Shown: positions 8,202-16,331 of the stretch, in pieces
How positions within the stretch are numbered: the first letter of the stretch is position 1
How the letters are laid out: each line of letters begins with the position of its first letter
Source of the DNA: Haloarcula limicola
GTDB taxonomy: Archaea > Halobacteriota > Halobacteria > Halobacteriales > Haloarculaceae
Assembly: GCF_010119205.1 (NCBI RefSeq)
Contig: NZ_WRXM01000002.1
Span: forward strand, 54,982 to 118,981
Reading direction: 5' to 3'
DNA length: 64,000 nucleotides
Notes under the pieces: generated by a model
What the model was told of the DNA's origin: nothing
Databases searched by the model: none
The model's input: the letters and a program-made list of their open reading frames with translations, nothing else
Translations under genes and position numbers: made by a program

Positions 8202-9248
8202 TCAGTGGTCCACCTTCACGAGCACCTTGATCGCCTCGCGCTCGTCCATCGCTCGATACCCCTCCGGAACGCCGTCTAAGTCGACCGTCTTCGTGAAGAC
8301 GGGCGAGGGGTCGAGCGTCCCCTGTAACACGTCGGCGAGCAACTCCTCCGCGTACGCGCGAACCGGCGCGACGCCGCCTCGGAGCGTGACGTTCTCCTGG
8401 AACATCGAGAACACGTCGAGACCGGCTTCGTCCACGCCGTGGGGGACGCCGACGTAACCGACGGTACCGCCGGGTCGGCAGAGGTCGATAGCGGCGTCCA
8501 TCGACGACGACGCGCCGACGCACTCCAGAACGTGCCTCGGACCGCCGTAGGTCAGCTCTCTCGCCCGCTCGACCGCTTCTTCGCCGCGAGCGGCCACCGT
8601 CTCCGTCGCGCCGAAGGACTCCGCGAGCTCGAGGCGGTCCTCGTGGTGGCCCATCGCGACGATCCGCTCGGCACCGAGGCGGCGCGCCGCGAGGACGCCA
8701 CAGAGGCCGACCGCGCCGTCGCCGACGACGACGCAGGTGTCGCCCTCGCCGACGCCGGCGCTCACGGCCGCGTGGTGGCCCGTCCCCATCACGTCGGTCA
8801 GCGGCAGCACCGCTTCGAGCGTCGCCTCGTCGTCGGCGTACCGGTCGGGCACCCGGACGAGCGTCCCGTCGGCCTCGGTCGTCCGAACGAACTCCCCCTG
8901 TGCGCCGCCGTTGTCGCCGCCCCAGGAGTCGCCGTTCACACAGGAGGTGTGCAGCCCCTTCCGGCAGAACTCACAGCGCCCGCAGCTGATCTTGAACGGC
9001 GCGAACACCCGGTCGCCGGGGTCCACCGAGCGGACGTCCTCGCCCACTTCTTCGACGATACCCATCGGTTCGTGCCCGACCGGCGACCCCTCCTCTCGGT
9101 CGCTCTCGCCGCGATAGAACCAGAGGTCCGACCCGCAGACCGCCGTGTGCGTCACGCGGACGACGGCGTCGGTCGGCGACTCAATCTCGGGCTTCGAAAC
9201 GTCCTCGACGGCGATATCGCCGGGGCCGCGGTAGATAGCTGCGCGCAT
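8202..9248 (-). CDS. Zinc-dependent medium-chain alcohol dehydrogenase
   Basis: A 348-residue MDR protein starting at ATG 9248; the longer frame has no support upstream. Catalytic zinc ligands are Cys38 (CGSD) and His59-Glu60 (GHEP). Structural zinc ligands are Cys89, Cys92, Cys95 and Cys103. The coenzyme-binding segment VVVGDGAVGLCGVLAARRLGA lies near residue 170. The family oxidises alcohols or polyols with NAD(P); the substrate is not determinable. Its partner downstream is the GlpA-like oxidoreductase, so a glycerol or polyol substrate is conceivable, but this is only inference. Confidence 0.88.
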   Translation of the reverse strand: MRAAIYRGPGDIAVEDVSKPEIESPTDAVVRVTHTAVCGSDLWFYRGESDREEGSPVGHEPMGIVEEVGEDVRSVDPGDRVFAPFKISCGRCEFCRKGLHTSCVNGDSWGGDNGGAQGEFVRTTEADGTLVRVPDRYADDEATLEAVLPLTDVMGTGHHAAVSAGVGEGDTCVVVGDGAVGLCGVLAARRLGAERIVAMGHHEDRLELAESFGATETVAARGEEAVERARELTYGGPRHVLECVGASSSMDAAIDLCRPGGTVGYVGVPHGVDEAGLDVFSMFQENVTLRGGVAPVRAYAEELLADVLQGTLDPSPVFTKTVDLDGVPEGYRAMDEREAIKVLVKVDH

Positions 9249-9320
9249 ACGCCGCCTTCGCCCCGTCGGTGGAAAACCGTTCGCCCACACTGGTAAGCCG
9301 CTTCGGGCGAATGCACTCCC

Positions 9321-9704
9321 ATGGACGCGACCACGACCGTCCGCGATTACTACGACTCGCTCCGACACGGCGCGCCGCTTGACACCTTCTTCGCCGACGA
9401 CCGCCCCGAGGATGACGCCATCGTGAAGGTCGGCATCTCGGAGCGTCTCGTCGGGTCCAACGCCGTGCAGGCCGGGCTCCGCGACCAGACCCTCTCGACG
9501 AGCGACTGGGTCGTCGAGAGCCGCGCGCTCAGGGTCACCGAGCGCGGCGACGTGGCGTGGTTCAGCGACGACGTGGCCCTCGCGTGGACGGACGAAGACG
9601 GCGAGCGACGCGAGTTCGACACCCGCTGGAGCGGCACGCTCGAACGCCGCGACGGCGACTGGCGGTTCGTCGGCATGCACGTGAGCGCCCCCAGCGAAGT
9701 GTGA
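9321..9704 (+). CDS. SnoaL/NTF2-like domain protein
   Basis: A 127-residue single-domain protein. It has an N-terminal helix (VRDYYDSLRHG), a short DTFFADD loop and a four-strand sheet (WVVESRALRVTERGDVAWFSDDVALAW and the terminal WRFVGMHVS). This matches the cone-shaped NTF2/SnoaL/DUF4440 fold. These proteins include isomerases, cyclases and ligand binders; no catalytic set is obvious here. The gene is divergent from the zinc alcohol dehydrogenase across 72 bases. Confidence 0.7.
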   Translation: MDATTTVRDYYDSLRHGAPLDTFFADDRPEDDAIVKVGISERLVGSNAVQAGLRDQTLSTSDWVVESRALRVTERGDVAWFSDDVALAWTDEDGERREFDTRWSGTLERRDGDWRFVGMHVSAPSEV

Positions 9705-9780
9705 GCGGAACACCGGTTACGGCGACACGTGAGAACGCGTCTGTATGCGCCGCTCACCGGCGTTCGCGTCGGTTGGAAAA

Positions 9781-9924
9781 TGCCCGGGGAGGGCTCCGAA
9801 CCCTCGATCTCCGCATAACCCAGGTTCGGGGCGTGACGAGCACCCCACGGGTCATGTCGGCAGGTGCCGCATGAGTCGTGAAACCCTATGAGTGCGGCGC
9901 TATGTCCAGCTAAGCCACCCGGGC
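9781..9924 (-). tRNA. Elongator tRNA-Met (CAU) with a 70-nt intron
   Basis: On the minus strand the acceptor stem GCCCGGG/CCCGGGC closes with discriminator A at 9781. The D-arm GCTTAGCTGGACATAGC follows, then anticodon stem CCGCA/UGCGG with loop CUCAUAA. The T-arm is GAGGG-TTCGGAG-CCCTC. The loop is interrupted after A37 by an intron at about 9817-9886, the canonical archaeal position, so the exons are 9887-9924 and 9781-9816. Haloarchaeal elongator tRNA-Met typically carries an intron of about this size. tRNA-Ile2 also has CAU but is the less likely reading. Confidence 0.9.
9817..9886 (-). other. Intron of tRNA-Met
   Basis: About 70 bases separate A37 and A38 of the anticodon loop. They are removed by the splicing endonuclease, which recognises a bulge-helix-bulge. 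The exact boundaries were placed by restoring a seven-base anticodon loop. Confidence 0.8.
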
Positions 9925-10018
9925 TCGGGTGCACCCGATGCTTGGCCGGTACTCGCCTTGAAGGTTCTCATCTTCCCGCAGACTGTGGGTCACTCCCACG
10001 GCGGGGTCGATTGACCCC
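9925..10018. repeat. Row of short palindromes beside tRNA-Met
   Basis: A perfect 14-bp palindrome TCGGGTGCACCCGA (9925-9938) abuts the tRNA 5' end. Two hairpins follow: GTGGG/CCCAC (9985-9999) and GGGGTC/GACCCC (10003-10018). They fill the gap to the promoter of the next gene. Confidence 0.6.
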
Positions 10019-10022
10019 CCGG

Positions 10023-10031
10023 ATTTAAGCC
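10023..10031 (+). promoter_or_regulatory. TATA element of the gene at 10054
   Basis: ATTTAAGCC lies about 27 bases before the ATG at 10054, fitting a leaderless start. Confidence 0.5.
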
Positions 10032-10053
10032 ATCACGCGGAAATGCAGGGAGC

Positions 10054-11058
10054 ATGAAGGTACCACCCCTCGTCCGGCGGGAACTCGGGGACGAGGAGAT
10101 CAGGGCCAGCGTCAACCTCGGTGACGAGGACGTCGTCTGTTTCACGGCCACCCGAACGCTCGTCTATCGCGGTGAGGGTCTGCTCAGCGACGAGAAGGTC
10201 GTCGCCTATCCCCACGACTTCGAGCGCCTGACCGTCTCCGAGGGCCGCCGGAAGACCAAGCTCACCCTCTACTACGCCGACGAGAAGCGCGACCTCGGCG
10301 TCCCGCTCGACCGCGGCGAGACGGTCCTCGAACGCCTCCTCGAAGGCAGGCTCGGCGTCGCCGGCGTCACCGCCGACGACGAGGGCGTCAACGGCGTCTT
10401 CCGCTTCAGCGAGCTCACGCTCGTCGTCACCGACGCCCAGTTGCTGAAACACATCGGCGGCGTCACGTGGGACGCCGACTTCGAATCGTACTCCTTCGCC
10501 GACGTCACCGGACTCGACTTCGAGGAGGGCAGCGTCGCCACGGCCATCGTCTTCGCCGTCGACGGCCGCCCCGAACGCATCAAAGCGCCGGCCGAACAGG
10601 CCCCGGCCGTCCAGCAGACGCTCCAGCGGGCGCTGTTCGCCTATCACGACGTCTCGTCGCTGGACGAACTCAACGCGAAAGTGGGATCGGAACCGGACGA
10701 GGAAGCAGACGCCGAGGACGGTCTCGACCTCGACGCCGGCATCGACCCCCTCGTCGGCGGCGAGGACGACGAGGACGAATCAGGCGGTCAGCCGTCCGAA
10801 CGGGCCGCACGAACCCCCGCAGCCGGCGGGCAGCGGGACACGGCGGACGGCGTGAACGCCGCTCAGCGATCGGCGTCCCAGTCACAACCGTCCACTCAGC
10901 GGACGCCGCCGGCCACGGCGGATACCAGCGCCGACCTCGCGTCACTCGAATCGCAGGTCGCCGAGCTCACCGCCGCCGTGGAACGACAGAACGAGCGCAT
11001 CGAACGGCAGGAACAGGTCATCGAGAAACTGATCGAAGAGCTCCGACAGGGTCGCTGA
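10054..11058 (+). CDS. Haloarchaeal protein with two PH-like domains and a C-terminal coiled coil
   Basis: A 334-residue soluble protein. Residues about 1-95 and 100-195 look like two related beta-rich modules. Each has a strand pattern resembling bacterial PH-like domains (VVCFTATRTLVYRGEGLLSDEK, then ELTLVVTDAQLLKHIGG) and ends in a helix. Residues about 210-285 are acidic and Pro/Gln/Ala-rich and probably disordered. Residues about 285-334 form a regular coiled coil (VERQNERIERQEQVIEKLIEEL). Function is unknown; the layout suggests a scaffold or binding protein. The domain assignment is inferred from the strand pattern, not from a recognised motif. Confidence 0.7.
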   Translation: MKVPPLVRRELGDEEIRASVNLGDEDVVCFTATRTLVYRGEGLLSDEKVVAYPHDFERLTVSEGRRKTKLTLYYADEKRDLGVPLDRGETVLERLLEGRLGVAGVTADDEGVNGVFRFSELTLVVTDAQLLKHIGGVTWDADFESYSFADVTGLDFEEGSVATAIVFAVDGRPERIKAPAEQAPAVQQTLQRALFAYHDVSSLDELNAKVGSEPDEEADAEDGLDLDAGIDPLVGGEDDEDESGGQPSERAARTPAAGGQRDTADGVNAAQRSASQSQPSTQRTPPATADTSADLASLESQVAELTAAVERQNERIERQEQVIEKLIEELRQGR

Positions 11059-11087
11059 GAGCTGCATTTTCGGGTCGTTCGCTTCTT

Positions 11088-11121
11088 CGTGGTTCGCGCG
11101 TCTGTAGACGCGCGAACCACG
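11088..11121. repeat. Perfect 16-bp inverted repeat with 2-nt loop
   Basis: The arms CGTGGTTCGCGCGTCT (11088-11103) and its exact complement (11106-11121) flank GT. The element lies between convergent gene ends. The first 12 bases of the arm recur at about 37148 in the phoU hairpin array. Confidence 0.8.
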
Positions 11122-11159
11122 CTACTGCTCCACGGCTCACTCCGTTCGCCGTTCCGCTT

Positions 11160-11188
11160 CGAGGATTCTCACTTCGTTCGAATCCTCG
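11160..11188 (-). terminator. Hairpin directly after the stop at 11189
   Basis: CGAGGATTC (11160-11168) pairs with GAATCCTCG (11180-11188) around an 11-base loop, touching the stop codon of the minus-strand gene. It is a possible transcript end or stability element. No T-run follows, so terminator function is tentative. Confidence 0.45.
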
Positions 11189-11557
11189 CTACTCCCGCCC
11201 CAACACTTTCCGAATACACGTCGACCCGAACGGCCCCAGTTCGCCGCCGTCGAACTGGACGAAGTGGCCCGTCGAGATGCTCGCGCCGCAGCGCTCACAG
11301 GAGAACTCGCCCTCGCGGACGACCACGTCGGCCTCGAAACTGACGTACGTGCCCCGAGACCGGGGACGGACGAGGCCGTCCTCGCGGTCGATGACCCCGC
11401 GCATCGCCGCGGTGTCGAGAATCTCGCGCTGGACGCCGGGGTTGGTCGTCACCGTCTCGATGCGGTCCATGGCGTCGGCCACCGACAGCTCCTCGTGTTC
11501 GAGGTGGGCGAGCAGCTCGACCCCGAGTTCGACGGGGTCGCGGTCGGCGTCGTCCAC
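11189..11557 (-). CDS. Haloarchaeal helix-turn-helix/zinc-site protein (DUF5830-like)
   Basis: A 122-residue protein. The N-terminal half is helical (VELGVELLAHLEHEELSVA and DRIETVTTNPGVQREILDTA), with a wing-like segment to about 80. The C-terminal part carries Cys87-x2-Cys90, His98 and Cys114, a plausible zinc site in a treble-clef-like arrangement. I believe this corresponds to the haloarchaeal DUF5830 family, but that name is from memory. A DNA- or RNA-binding role is suggested by the architecture and is not demonstrated. Confidence 0.65.
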   Translation of the reverse strand: MDDADRDPVELGVELLAHLEHEELSVADAMDRIETVTTNPGVQREILDTAAMRGVIDREDGLVRPRSRGTYVSFEADVVVREGEFSCERCGASISTGHFVQFDGGELGPFGSTCIRKVLGRE

Positions 11558-11631
11558 GCCGGAGCCTCGTCCGCCATCGGATTAACGCTTACCACAAGAT
11601 GTTTGCCGGTCGGAGACACTCTCATCGGTAG

Positions 11632-12294
11632 ATGGACAGCCTCGTCAAGCGCCAGGTGCTCGGGTCGGCGGCGCTGCTCGCCGTCCTCGCGGTAGTCGCG
11701 GCGATCCTCTCGCCATCCCGCCTCATCCAGGAGGCGATGCACCTCTCGGAACACCCCGTCTACATGGCGGGTCTCATCGTCGCCCTCTATCTCGTCCGTC
11801 CGCTGTTCGCGTGGCCGACGATGCCGCTGTCGGCGTTCGTCGGGTTCGTCCTCGGGATCGGCTACGGCATTCCCGTGGCGCTGATGGGCGCGTTGGTCAC
11901 CTGCCTCATCCCCTATCGGTTCGCCCAGCGAGCGGGCGAGCAGGGCGGGATGTTCGGGCGGCTGGGCGAGTCCGGCCGGCGCATCATCGAGGTGACCGGC
12001 GAGACACGCGGCGTGTTGGCCGCCCGGCTCTCGCCGGTGCCCGCCGACCCGGTCTCCTACGGCGCGGGCTTCGCCGACGTGTCGACGCGGGCGTTCGTCG
12101 TCGGCACGTTCGTCGGCGAGATCCCGTGGGTCGTCGCGGAAGTCGCCGCCGGGGCGTCGATGCGGTCGCTGACGCTGACCGGCGTCTCGGTCGAGGCGCT
12201 CCCGCACCTGCTCGTGTTGCTCGGCGCGATGGCGGTGCTGGTGTTGGCCGGGCCGACCTACCGCCACTTCAGCGGCCGTCCCGACTCCTCGTGA
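11632..12294 (+). CDS. TVP38/TMEM64 (VTT domain) membrane protein
   Basis: A 220-residue integral membrane protein. An N-terminal helix (about 8-28) and further helices at about 42-60 and 66-95 are followed by a re-entrant region. The VTT family features are FAWPTMPLSAFVGFVLGIGYG and the Arg-Leu-Ser-Pro-Val-Pro motif near 145 (AARLSPVPADPVSYGAG). DedA/VTT proteins act in lipid scrambling and membrane homeostasis. The 3' end overlaps the convergent histidine kinase gene by 26 bases. A family-level call is secure; the substrate is not. Confidence 0.85.
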   Translation: MDSLVKRQVLGSAALLAVLAVVAAILSPSRLIQEAMHLSEHPVYMAGLIVALYLVRPLFAWPTMPLSAFVGFVLGIGYGIPVALMGALVTCLIPYRFAQRAGEQGGMFGRLGESGRRIIEVTGETRGVLAARLSPVPADPVSYGAGFADVSTRAFVVGTFVGEIPWVVAEVAAGASMRSLTLTGVSVEALPHLLVLLGAMAVLVLAGPTYRHFSGRPDSS

Positions 12295-14506
12295 ACTCGA
12301 AGCGCGCGCCGCCCGCGTCGCTCTCCGCAGCGCTGACCGACCAGCCGTGGGCGTCGGCGATGTCTTCGACGATAGCGAGGCCGAATCCGGTCCCCCCGTT
12401 ACTGGTGGTGTAGCCGCGTTCGAAGACGCTCGACCGTTCTCCCGGCGGGATGCCGACGCCGTCATCTTCGACGTAGAATCCGTTCGCTCCGTCGAGATCG
12501 TCTCCGTCTATCACCCCGACAGTCACGGTCAGCGGCGTCGCTCGGTCGCCGTCAGATGGACCGTGTTCGACGCTGTCATCGGAACGCGGCGAGTTCCGAT
12601 CGCTCGTGGAGCCATGCTCCACACTGTTTCGAAACAGGTTCTCGAACAGTTCGCGGAGTCTGGCGGGGTCGGCCTCGACGGCCCCGTCCGAGCCGAGCGA
12701 CAGCGCTGCCTCGCCGGTGTCGACGCCCGCCCACGCTCGCTCGGCGGTGTCGGAGAGCGCCACTTCGACGGTCTCACCGACGCTCTCGCCCTGTCTGGCG
12801 AGGGTCAGCAGGTCCTCGATGAGCCGTTCCATCCGCTCGGCGGCGGCGGCCGCGTCGCCGAGGTGGGAGACGTCGCCGGTCTCCTCGGCCAGCGAGAGGC
12901 GTCCCTGCACGACGTTGAGCGGGTTCCGCAGGTCGTGGCTGACGACGGAGGCGAACTCAGAGAGGCGGTGTTCGCGCTCCTTGCGATCGGTGATGTCTCG
13001 GACGACGCCGGCCGTGCCCGTGAACTCCCCGTCGGGACTGGGCAGTATCGCCATGTTGTTCTCGGTCGGGACGTGCTCGCCGTCCCGAGTCACGACGTCC
13101 ATCTCGAGCGTCGTGGTCTCGACGTCGGGGTCAGTGACGAGCAACCGGACCAGTTCGTCTCCCCTATCGAGGTCCTCGTCGGTCATTATCGTCCCGATGT
13201 GTTCGCCGACGAGCTCCGTGGAGGCGTACCCGGTCATCGGCTCGAAGGCCTCGTTGACGTAGGTGAACACGCCGTCGTCGTCGAGCGTGTACACCGGGTC
13301 GCCGACGGCTTCGACGATGGTCTGGTAGCGTTCGAGTTCTCGCTCGCGCGCCTTTCGCTCGGTGACGTCGCGAGCGATCCCGGCAATGCCGAGGTCGTTA
13401 CCTTCGGCGTCCTCGATGAGCGTGCCGCGGAACTCGTGGCGGATCTCGTCCCCGCCGCTCGTCAGCAGCGGCGCTTCGAACGTCGCGTATCCGGTTTCGA
13501 TCGTTCGGCCGGTGGCCTCGACGACGCGGTCACGGACCGACGCCGGGAACAGTTCCAGGGCCGTCATCGAGGACAGTTCCTCGTCGCTGTAGCCGGTCAC
13601 CTCGGTCGCGGTGTCGTTCCACCGGAGTAGGCCGCCGTCGAGCCCGACGAGGTAGAACACGTCGTCGATGGCGTCGACGAGGTTCTCCGTGAACTCCCGC
13701 TCCCGTTCGAGCTCCCGCTCTCGCTCCCGTCGAGCCGTGATGTCCGTGATGAAGCCCTCTATCAGTTCGACGCCGTCCTCGCCGCTCTCGACGGCCCGTC
13801 CCCGCTCCCACATCCAGCGACGCTCGCCGTCCCTCGTCTCGACGGCGTAGGTCACCTCGAAGGGCTCGCCGGCCGAGAGGCAGGTCTGCACCCGCTCCCA
13901 GAGGTCGTCCCGGTCCCCCGGTACGATGAGCGAACTCCAGGTCACCTCGCCTGATTCGAGCGCCTCGCTGTCGTAGCCGACCAGTGCCTCGGCGCCCTCG
14001 CTGACGAACTCCATCGGCCACTCCGGCTCGTTCCGACACCGGTAGACGAGTCCCGGCAGGTTCGAGATGAGCGTCGCCAGCTGCCGTTCCGACTCTTCGA
14101 GGGCGGATTTCGCCCGGTTCTCGCTCACGGCGCGGTCGATGCGGTTGGCGAGCACCGCGTACTGCTCGGTGCCGACGTCCTTCTGGAGGTACTCGGTCAC
14201 GCCGGCCGAGATGGCGTCGCTCGCGATCTCCTCGTTGCCCTTCCCCGTGAAGAGGACGAAGGGGAGGTCGGGATACGCCGACCGGACGGCTTTCAGGAAG
14301 TCGAGTCCGTCCATCCCCGGCATGTCGTGGTCGCTGACCACGCAGTCGACCGGCTCCGAGCCCAGCACGTCGAGTCCCTCGCTCGCGGACGACGCCGTCA
14401 CGACCTCGATGTCGTCGGCGACTCGCTGTAAGTGCATCGCGGCGACCGCTGCGAACTCCGGGTCGTCGTCGACGTGGAGGACGGAAATGTCGCCGTCGTT
14501 ACCCAT
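12269..14506 (-). CDS. REC-PAS-PAS-PAS sensor histidine kinase
   Basis: A 745-residue soluble hybrid. Residues about 8-125 are a receiver domain (DDDPEF, phosphoacceptor Asp in CVVSDHDMPGMDG, Lys in YLQKD). Three PAS/PAC units follow at about 140-260, 270-385 and 390-505. The HisKA phosphoacceptor His is in VVSHDLRNPLNVV (about 523). The HATPase_c domain contains an N-box (ENLFRNSVEHG), a G1 box (VEDDGVGIPP) and a G2 box (GGTGFGLAIV). The N-box is expanded by about 18 residues that repeat SVEHG. There are no membrane segments, so it senses a cytoplasmic signal. A TATA-like element at 14530-14538 supports the start. The output partner is not adjacent. Confidence 0.92.
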   Translation of the reverse strand: MGNDGDISVLHVDDDPEFAAVAAMHLQRVADDIEVVTASSASEGLDVLGSEPVDCVVSDHDMPGMDGLDFLKAVRSAYPDLPFVLFTGKGNEEIASDAISAGVTEYLQKDVGTEQYAVLANRIDRAVSENRAKSALEESERQLATLISNLPGLVYRCRNEPEWPMEFVSEGAEALVGYDSEALESGEVTWSSLIVPGDRDDLWERVQTCLSAGEPFEVTYAVETRDGERRWMWERGRAVESGEDGVELIEGFITDITARRERERELEREREFTENLVDAIDDVFYLVGLDGGLLRWNDTATEVTGYSDEELSSMTALELFPASVRDRVVEATGRTIETGYATFEAPLLTSGGDEIRHEFRGTLIEDAEGNDLGIAGIARDVTERKARERELERYQTIVEAVGDPVYTLDDDGVFTYVNEAFEPMTGYASTELVGEHIGTIMTDEDLDRGDELVRLLVTDPDVETTTLEMDVVTRDGEHVPTENNMAILPSPDGEFTGTAGVVRDITDRKEREHRLSEFASVVSHDLRNPLNVVQGRLSLAEETGDVSHLGDAAAAAERMERLIEDLLTLARQGESVGETVEVALSDTAERAWAGVDTGEAALSLGSDGAVEADPARLRELFENLFRNSVEHGSTSDRNSPRSDDSVEHGPSDGDRATPLTVTVGVIDGDDLDGANGFYVEDDGVGIPPGERSSVFERGYTTSNGGTGFGLAIVEDIADAHGWSVSAAESDAGGARFEFTRSRDGR
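12578..12637. repeat. Three adjacent palindromes inside the kinase N-box
   Basis: Within the kinase coding sequence lie ATCGGAAC/GTTCCGAT around 7 bases (12578-12600), GTGGAGC/GCTCCAC around CAT (12606-12622), and the perfect palindrome CTGTTTCGAAACAG (12624-12637). The first two encode the extra residues of the N-box, in frame. Confidence 0.75.
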
Positions 14507-14529
14507 TGACCGTTACCTACGCGTCCACC

Positions 14530-14538
14530 ACAATAAAT
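14530..14538 (-). promoter_or_regulatory. TATA element of the histidine kinase gene
   Basis: AATAAATCT on the plus strand sits about 27 bases upstream of the minus-strand ATG at 14506. Confidence 0.5.
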
Positions 14539-14566
14539 CTGATAGCAGTCCTCGATAGCGCGGTAC

Positions 14567-14689
14567 TCAGTAGAACGTGTCGGCGCAGTCGTAGACGACG
14601 CCGTGTTCCGGACAGACGTACTTACAGTGGCGGTGGTACATAGCCCGGTCGCACAGCGGACAGGGGCGGCCGCCCGACTCCTCGCTCAT
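14567..14689 (-). CDS. 40-residue zinc-finger micro-protein
   Basis: An ATG at 14689 opens a 40-residue frame ending at 14567. It has Cys10-Pro-Leu-Cys13, then His21-Cys22, Cys26-Pro-Glu-His29 and a late Cys35, enough ligands for one zinc ribbon-like site. Small CPxCG-type zinc-finger proteins are abundant in haloarchaea. This one resembles the type I recall as the HVO_2523 family, but that link is from memory. It lies between the kinase (60 bases away, same strand) and the divergent molybdoenzyme gene. Such proteins have been tied to regulation or protein contacts; the role here is unknown. Confidence 0.75.
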   Translation of the reverse strand: MSEESGGRPCPLCDRAMYHRHCKYVCPEHGVVYDCADTFY

Positions 14690-14774
14690 ACGCGACGCAG
14701 GCGCGCCGTCGGCTTCCCTCTTTGGGGGCGAAATTGGAACAACGCCTTTGCGTGGGTAGTCCGTCCCTCCGACT

Positions 14775-16292
14775 ATGGCCGACGACATCCTCGACACGCG
14801 CGGAGGCCGGGCGCTCGTCTCTCTCGTCGCGGCGGTCGCCGGACTCGCCGCCTCGTACGCGCTCACCGGGTACACGCCGGCGTTTCTCGCCTCGCCGGTC
14901 GAGCGGACGCTCGCTCGGACCATGCCGGGCGAAGTCGTCTCGCTCGCCATCACCGAACTCGGGAGCGTCGGCCAGCAACTCAACCTCCTGACCGCCCTCT
15001 CGCTCACCGGAGCGGTCGTCGCGCTCGCGGCATGGGCGGCCATCGTCGCCGGCGACGCGGCAAACAATCGGCTGCTCCCCGGCGTGGGGACGGCGGTGCT
15101 GACGTGGGGGCTCGCCGCCGCGCTCACGGGCGAACTCGTCCTCGCCGCGGGACCGGCGCTCGCCGCGGCCGCCGTCGTCGCCCTCGCACAGACGGTCGAC
15201 GCATACGGCGACGGGACGCCGATCTCCTCGAAGCGCCGGCGCGTCCTCTCGACGGTCGGCGTCGCCCTCGGCGCGAGCGTCCTCGGGTACTCAGTGGGAA
15301 CGCGTCGGACGCCCGCGGCGACGGCCGCCGACGCGCCGTCGCTCCCCGTCTCCGACTCGGCCCGCGAGGACATCGAGACCAAGCTCGCCCTCGCCGAGGC
15401 CCGCTCGCTGGACGTCGACGGCCTCGATTCGCTGGTCAGCGAGACGTTCTATCAGGTGGACATCAACTCCATCGACCCCGACCTCGACGCCGACGACTGG
15501 TCGCTCTCGGTCACGGGGGCCGTCGAGGAGGAGACGACGGTCGACTACGACGAACTGCTCTCGATGGACTCGCGAAACCAGTTCTCGACGCTGCGCTGTG
15601 TCGGAGATTCCCTCAACGGCAAGAAGATGGACACCGCGCTGTGGACCGGCGTGCCCCTCGGTCGTCTGCTCGACGAAGCCGGCGTCCAGAGCGGCTGTGA
15701 GTGCGTGATGTTACACGCCGAGGACGGTTACTTCGTGGAGTTCCCCATCGAGGCGCTGCGCCGCGGCCTGCTGGTCTACGGGATGAACGGTAAGCTCCTC
15801 CCGCGCGGTCACGGCTACCCGGTTCGCGCGCTCGTCCCGGGCCACTGGGGGGAGGTCAACACGAAGTGGGTCACCGAGATCGAGGTGCTCGATAAGAAAG
15901 CCGACGGCTACTGGGAACGCCGGGGCTGGGAGGGCACCGGGCCGGTCAAGCCCATCGCCAAACTCCACCACAGCGAAGTCCTCGACGACGGTCGCCGTCG
16001 CCTCGCCGGCCACGCCTACGCCGGACTGCGCGGCGTCTCCCGCGTCGAGGTCTCCACCGACGGCGGCGAGTCGTGGACCGACGCCTCGCTCTCCGAACCG
16101 CTGCCCTCCGTCGACGTCGACGGGAATGCCGAGGACGCGTGGCGGCAGTGGGTCTACACGTACGACCCGCCGTCGGGCGCTCACACCGCCGTCGTCCGGA
16201 TGGTCACCGAGGACGGAACCGTCCAGACCGACGAAGAGACCGGACCGAAGCCGACCGGCCCCTCCGGGTGGGTCTCGAAGGAGTTCTCGTAG
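14775..16292 (+). CDS. Membrane-anchored sulfite-oxidase-family molybdopterin oxidoreductase
   Basis: A 505-residue protein. Residues 1-150 contain four hydrophobic segments (about 13-35, 70-95, 100-122, 125-142), then a basic segment and another hydrophobic stretch (about 155-175). From about 215 the molybdopterin (Moco) domain begins: FYQVDINSIDPDLDADDW, the molybdenum ligand Cys in TLRCVGDSLNG (about 276), and HGYPVRALVPGHWG. A C-terminal Mo-co dimerisation, Ig-like domain with VSTDGGESW follows. This is the sulfite oxidase/YedY superfamily with an integral anchor. The enzyme probably faces outward. The electron donor or acceptor and the substrate are unknown; sulfite is only one option. 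Confidence 0.87.
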   Translation: MADDILDTRGGRALVSLVAAVAGLAASYALTGYTPAFLASPVERTLARTMPGEVVSLAITELGSVGQQLNLLTALSLTGAVVALAAWAAIVAGDAANNRLLPGVGTAVLTWGLAAALTGELVLAAGPALAAAAVVALAQTVDAYGDGTPISSKRRRVLSTVGVALGASVLGYSVGTRRTPAATAADAPSLPVSDSAREDIETKLALAEARSLDVDGLDSLVSETFYQVDINSIDPDLDADDWSLSVTGAVEEETTVDYDELLSMDSRNQFSTLRCVGDSLNGKKMDTALWTGVPLGRLLDEAGVQSGCECVMLHAEDGYFVEFPIEALRRGLLVYGMNGKLLPRGHGYPVRALVPGHWGEVNTKWVTEIEVLDKKADGYWERRGWEGTGPVKPIAKLHHSEVLDDGRRRLAGHAYAGLRGVSRVEVSTDGGESWTDASLSEPLPSVDVDGNAEDAWRQWVYTYDPPSGAHTAVVRMVTEDGTVQTDEETGPKPTGPSGWVSKEFS

Positions 16293-16331
16293 ACTGGCAA
16301 GACACATCCCGCTGTGCCCCGAGACGCCGAT

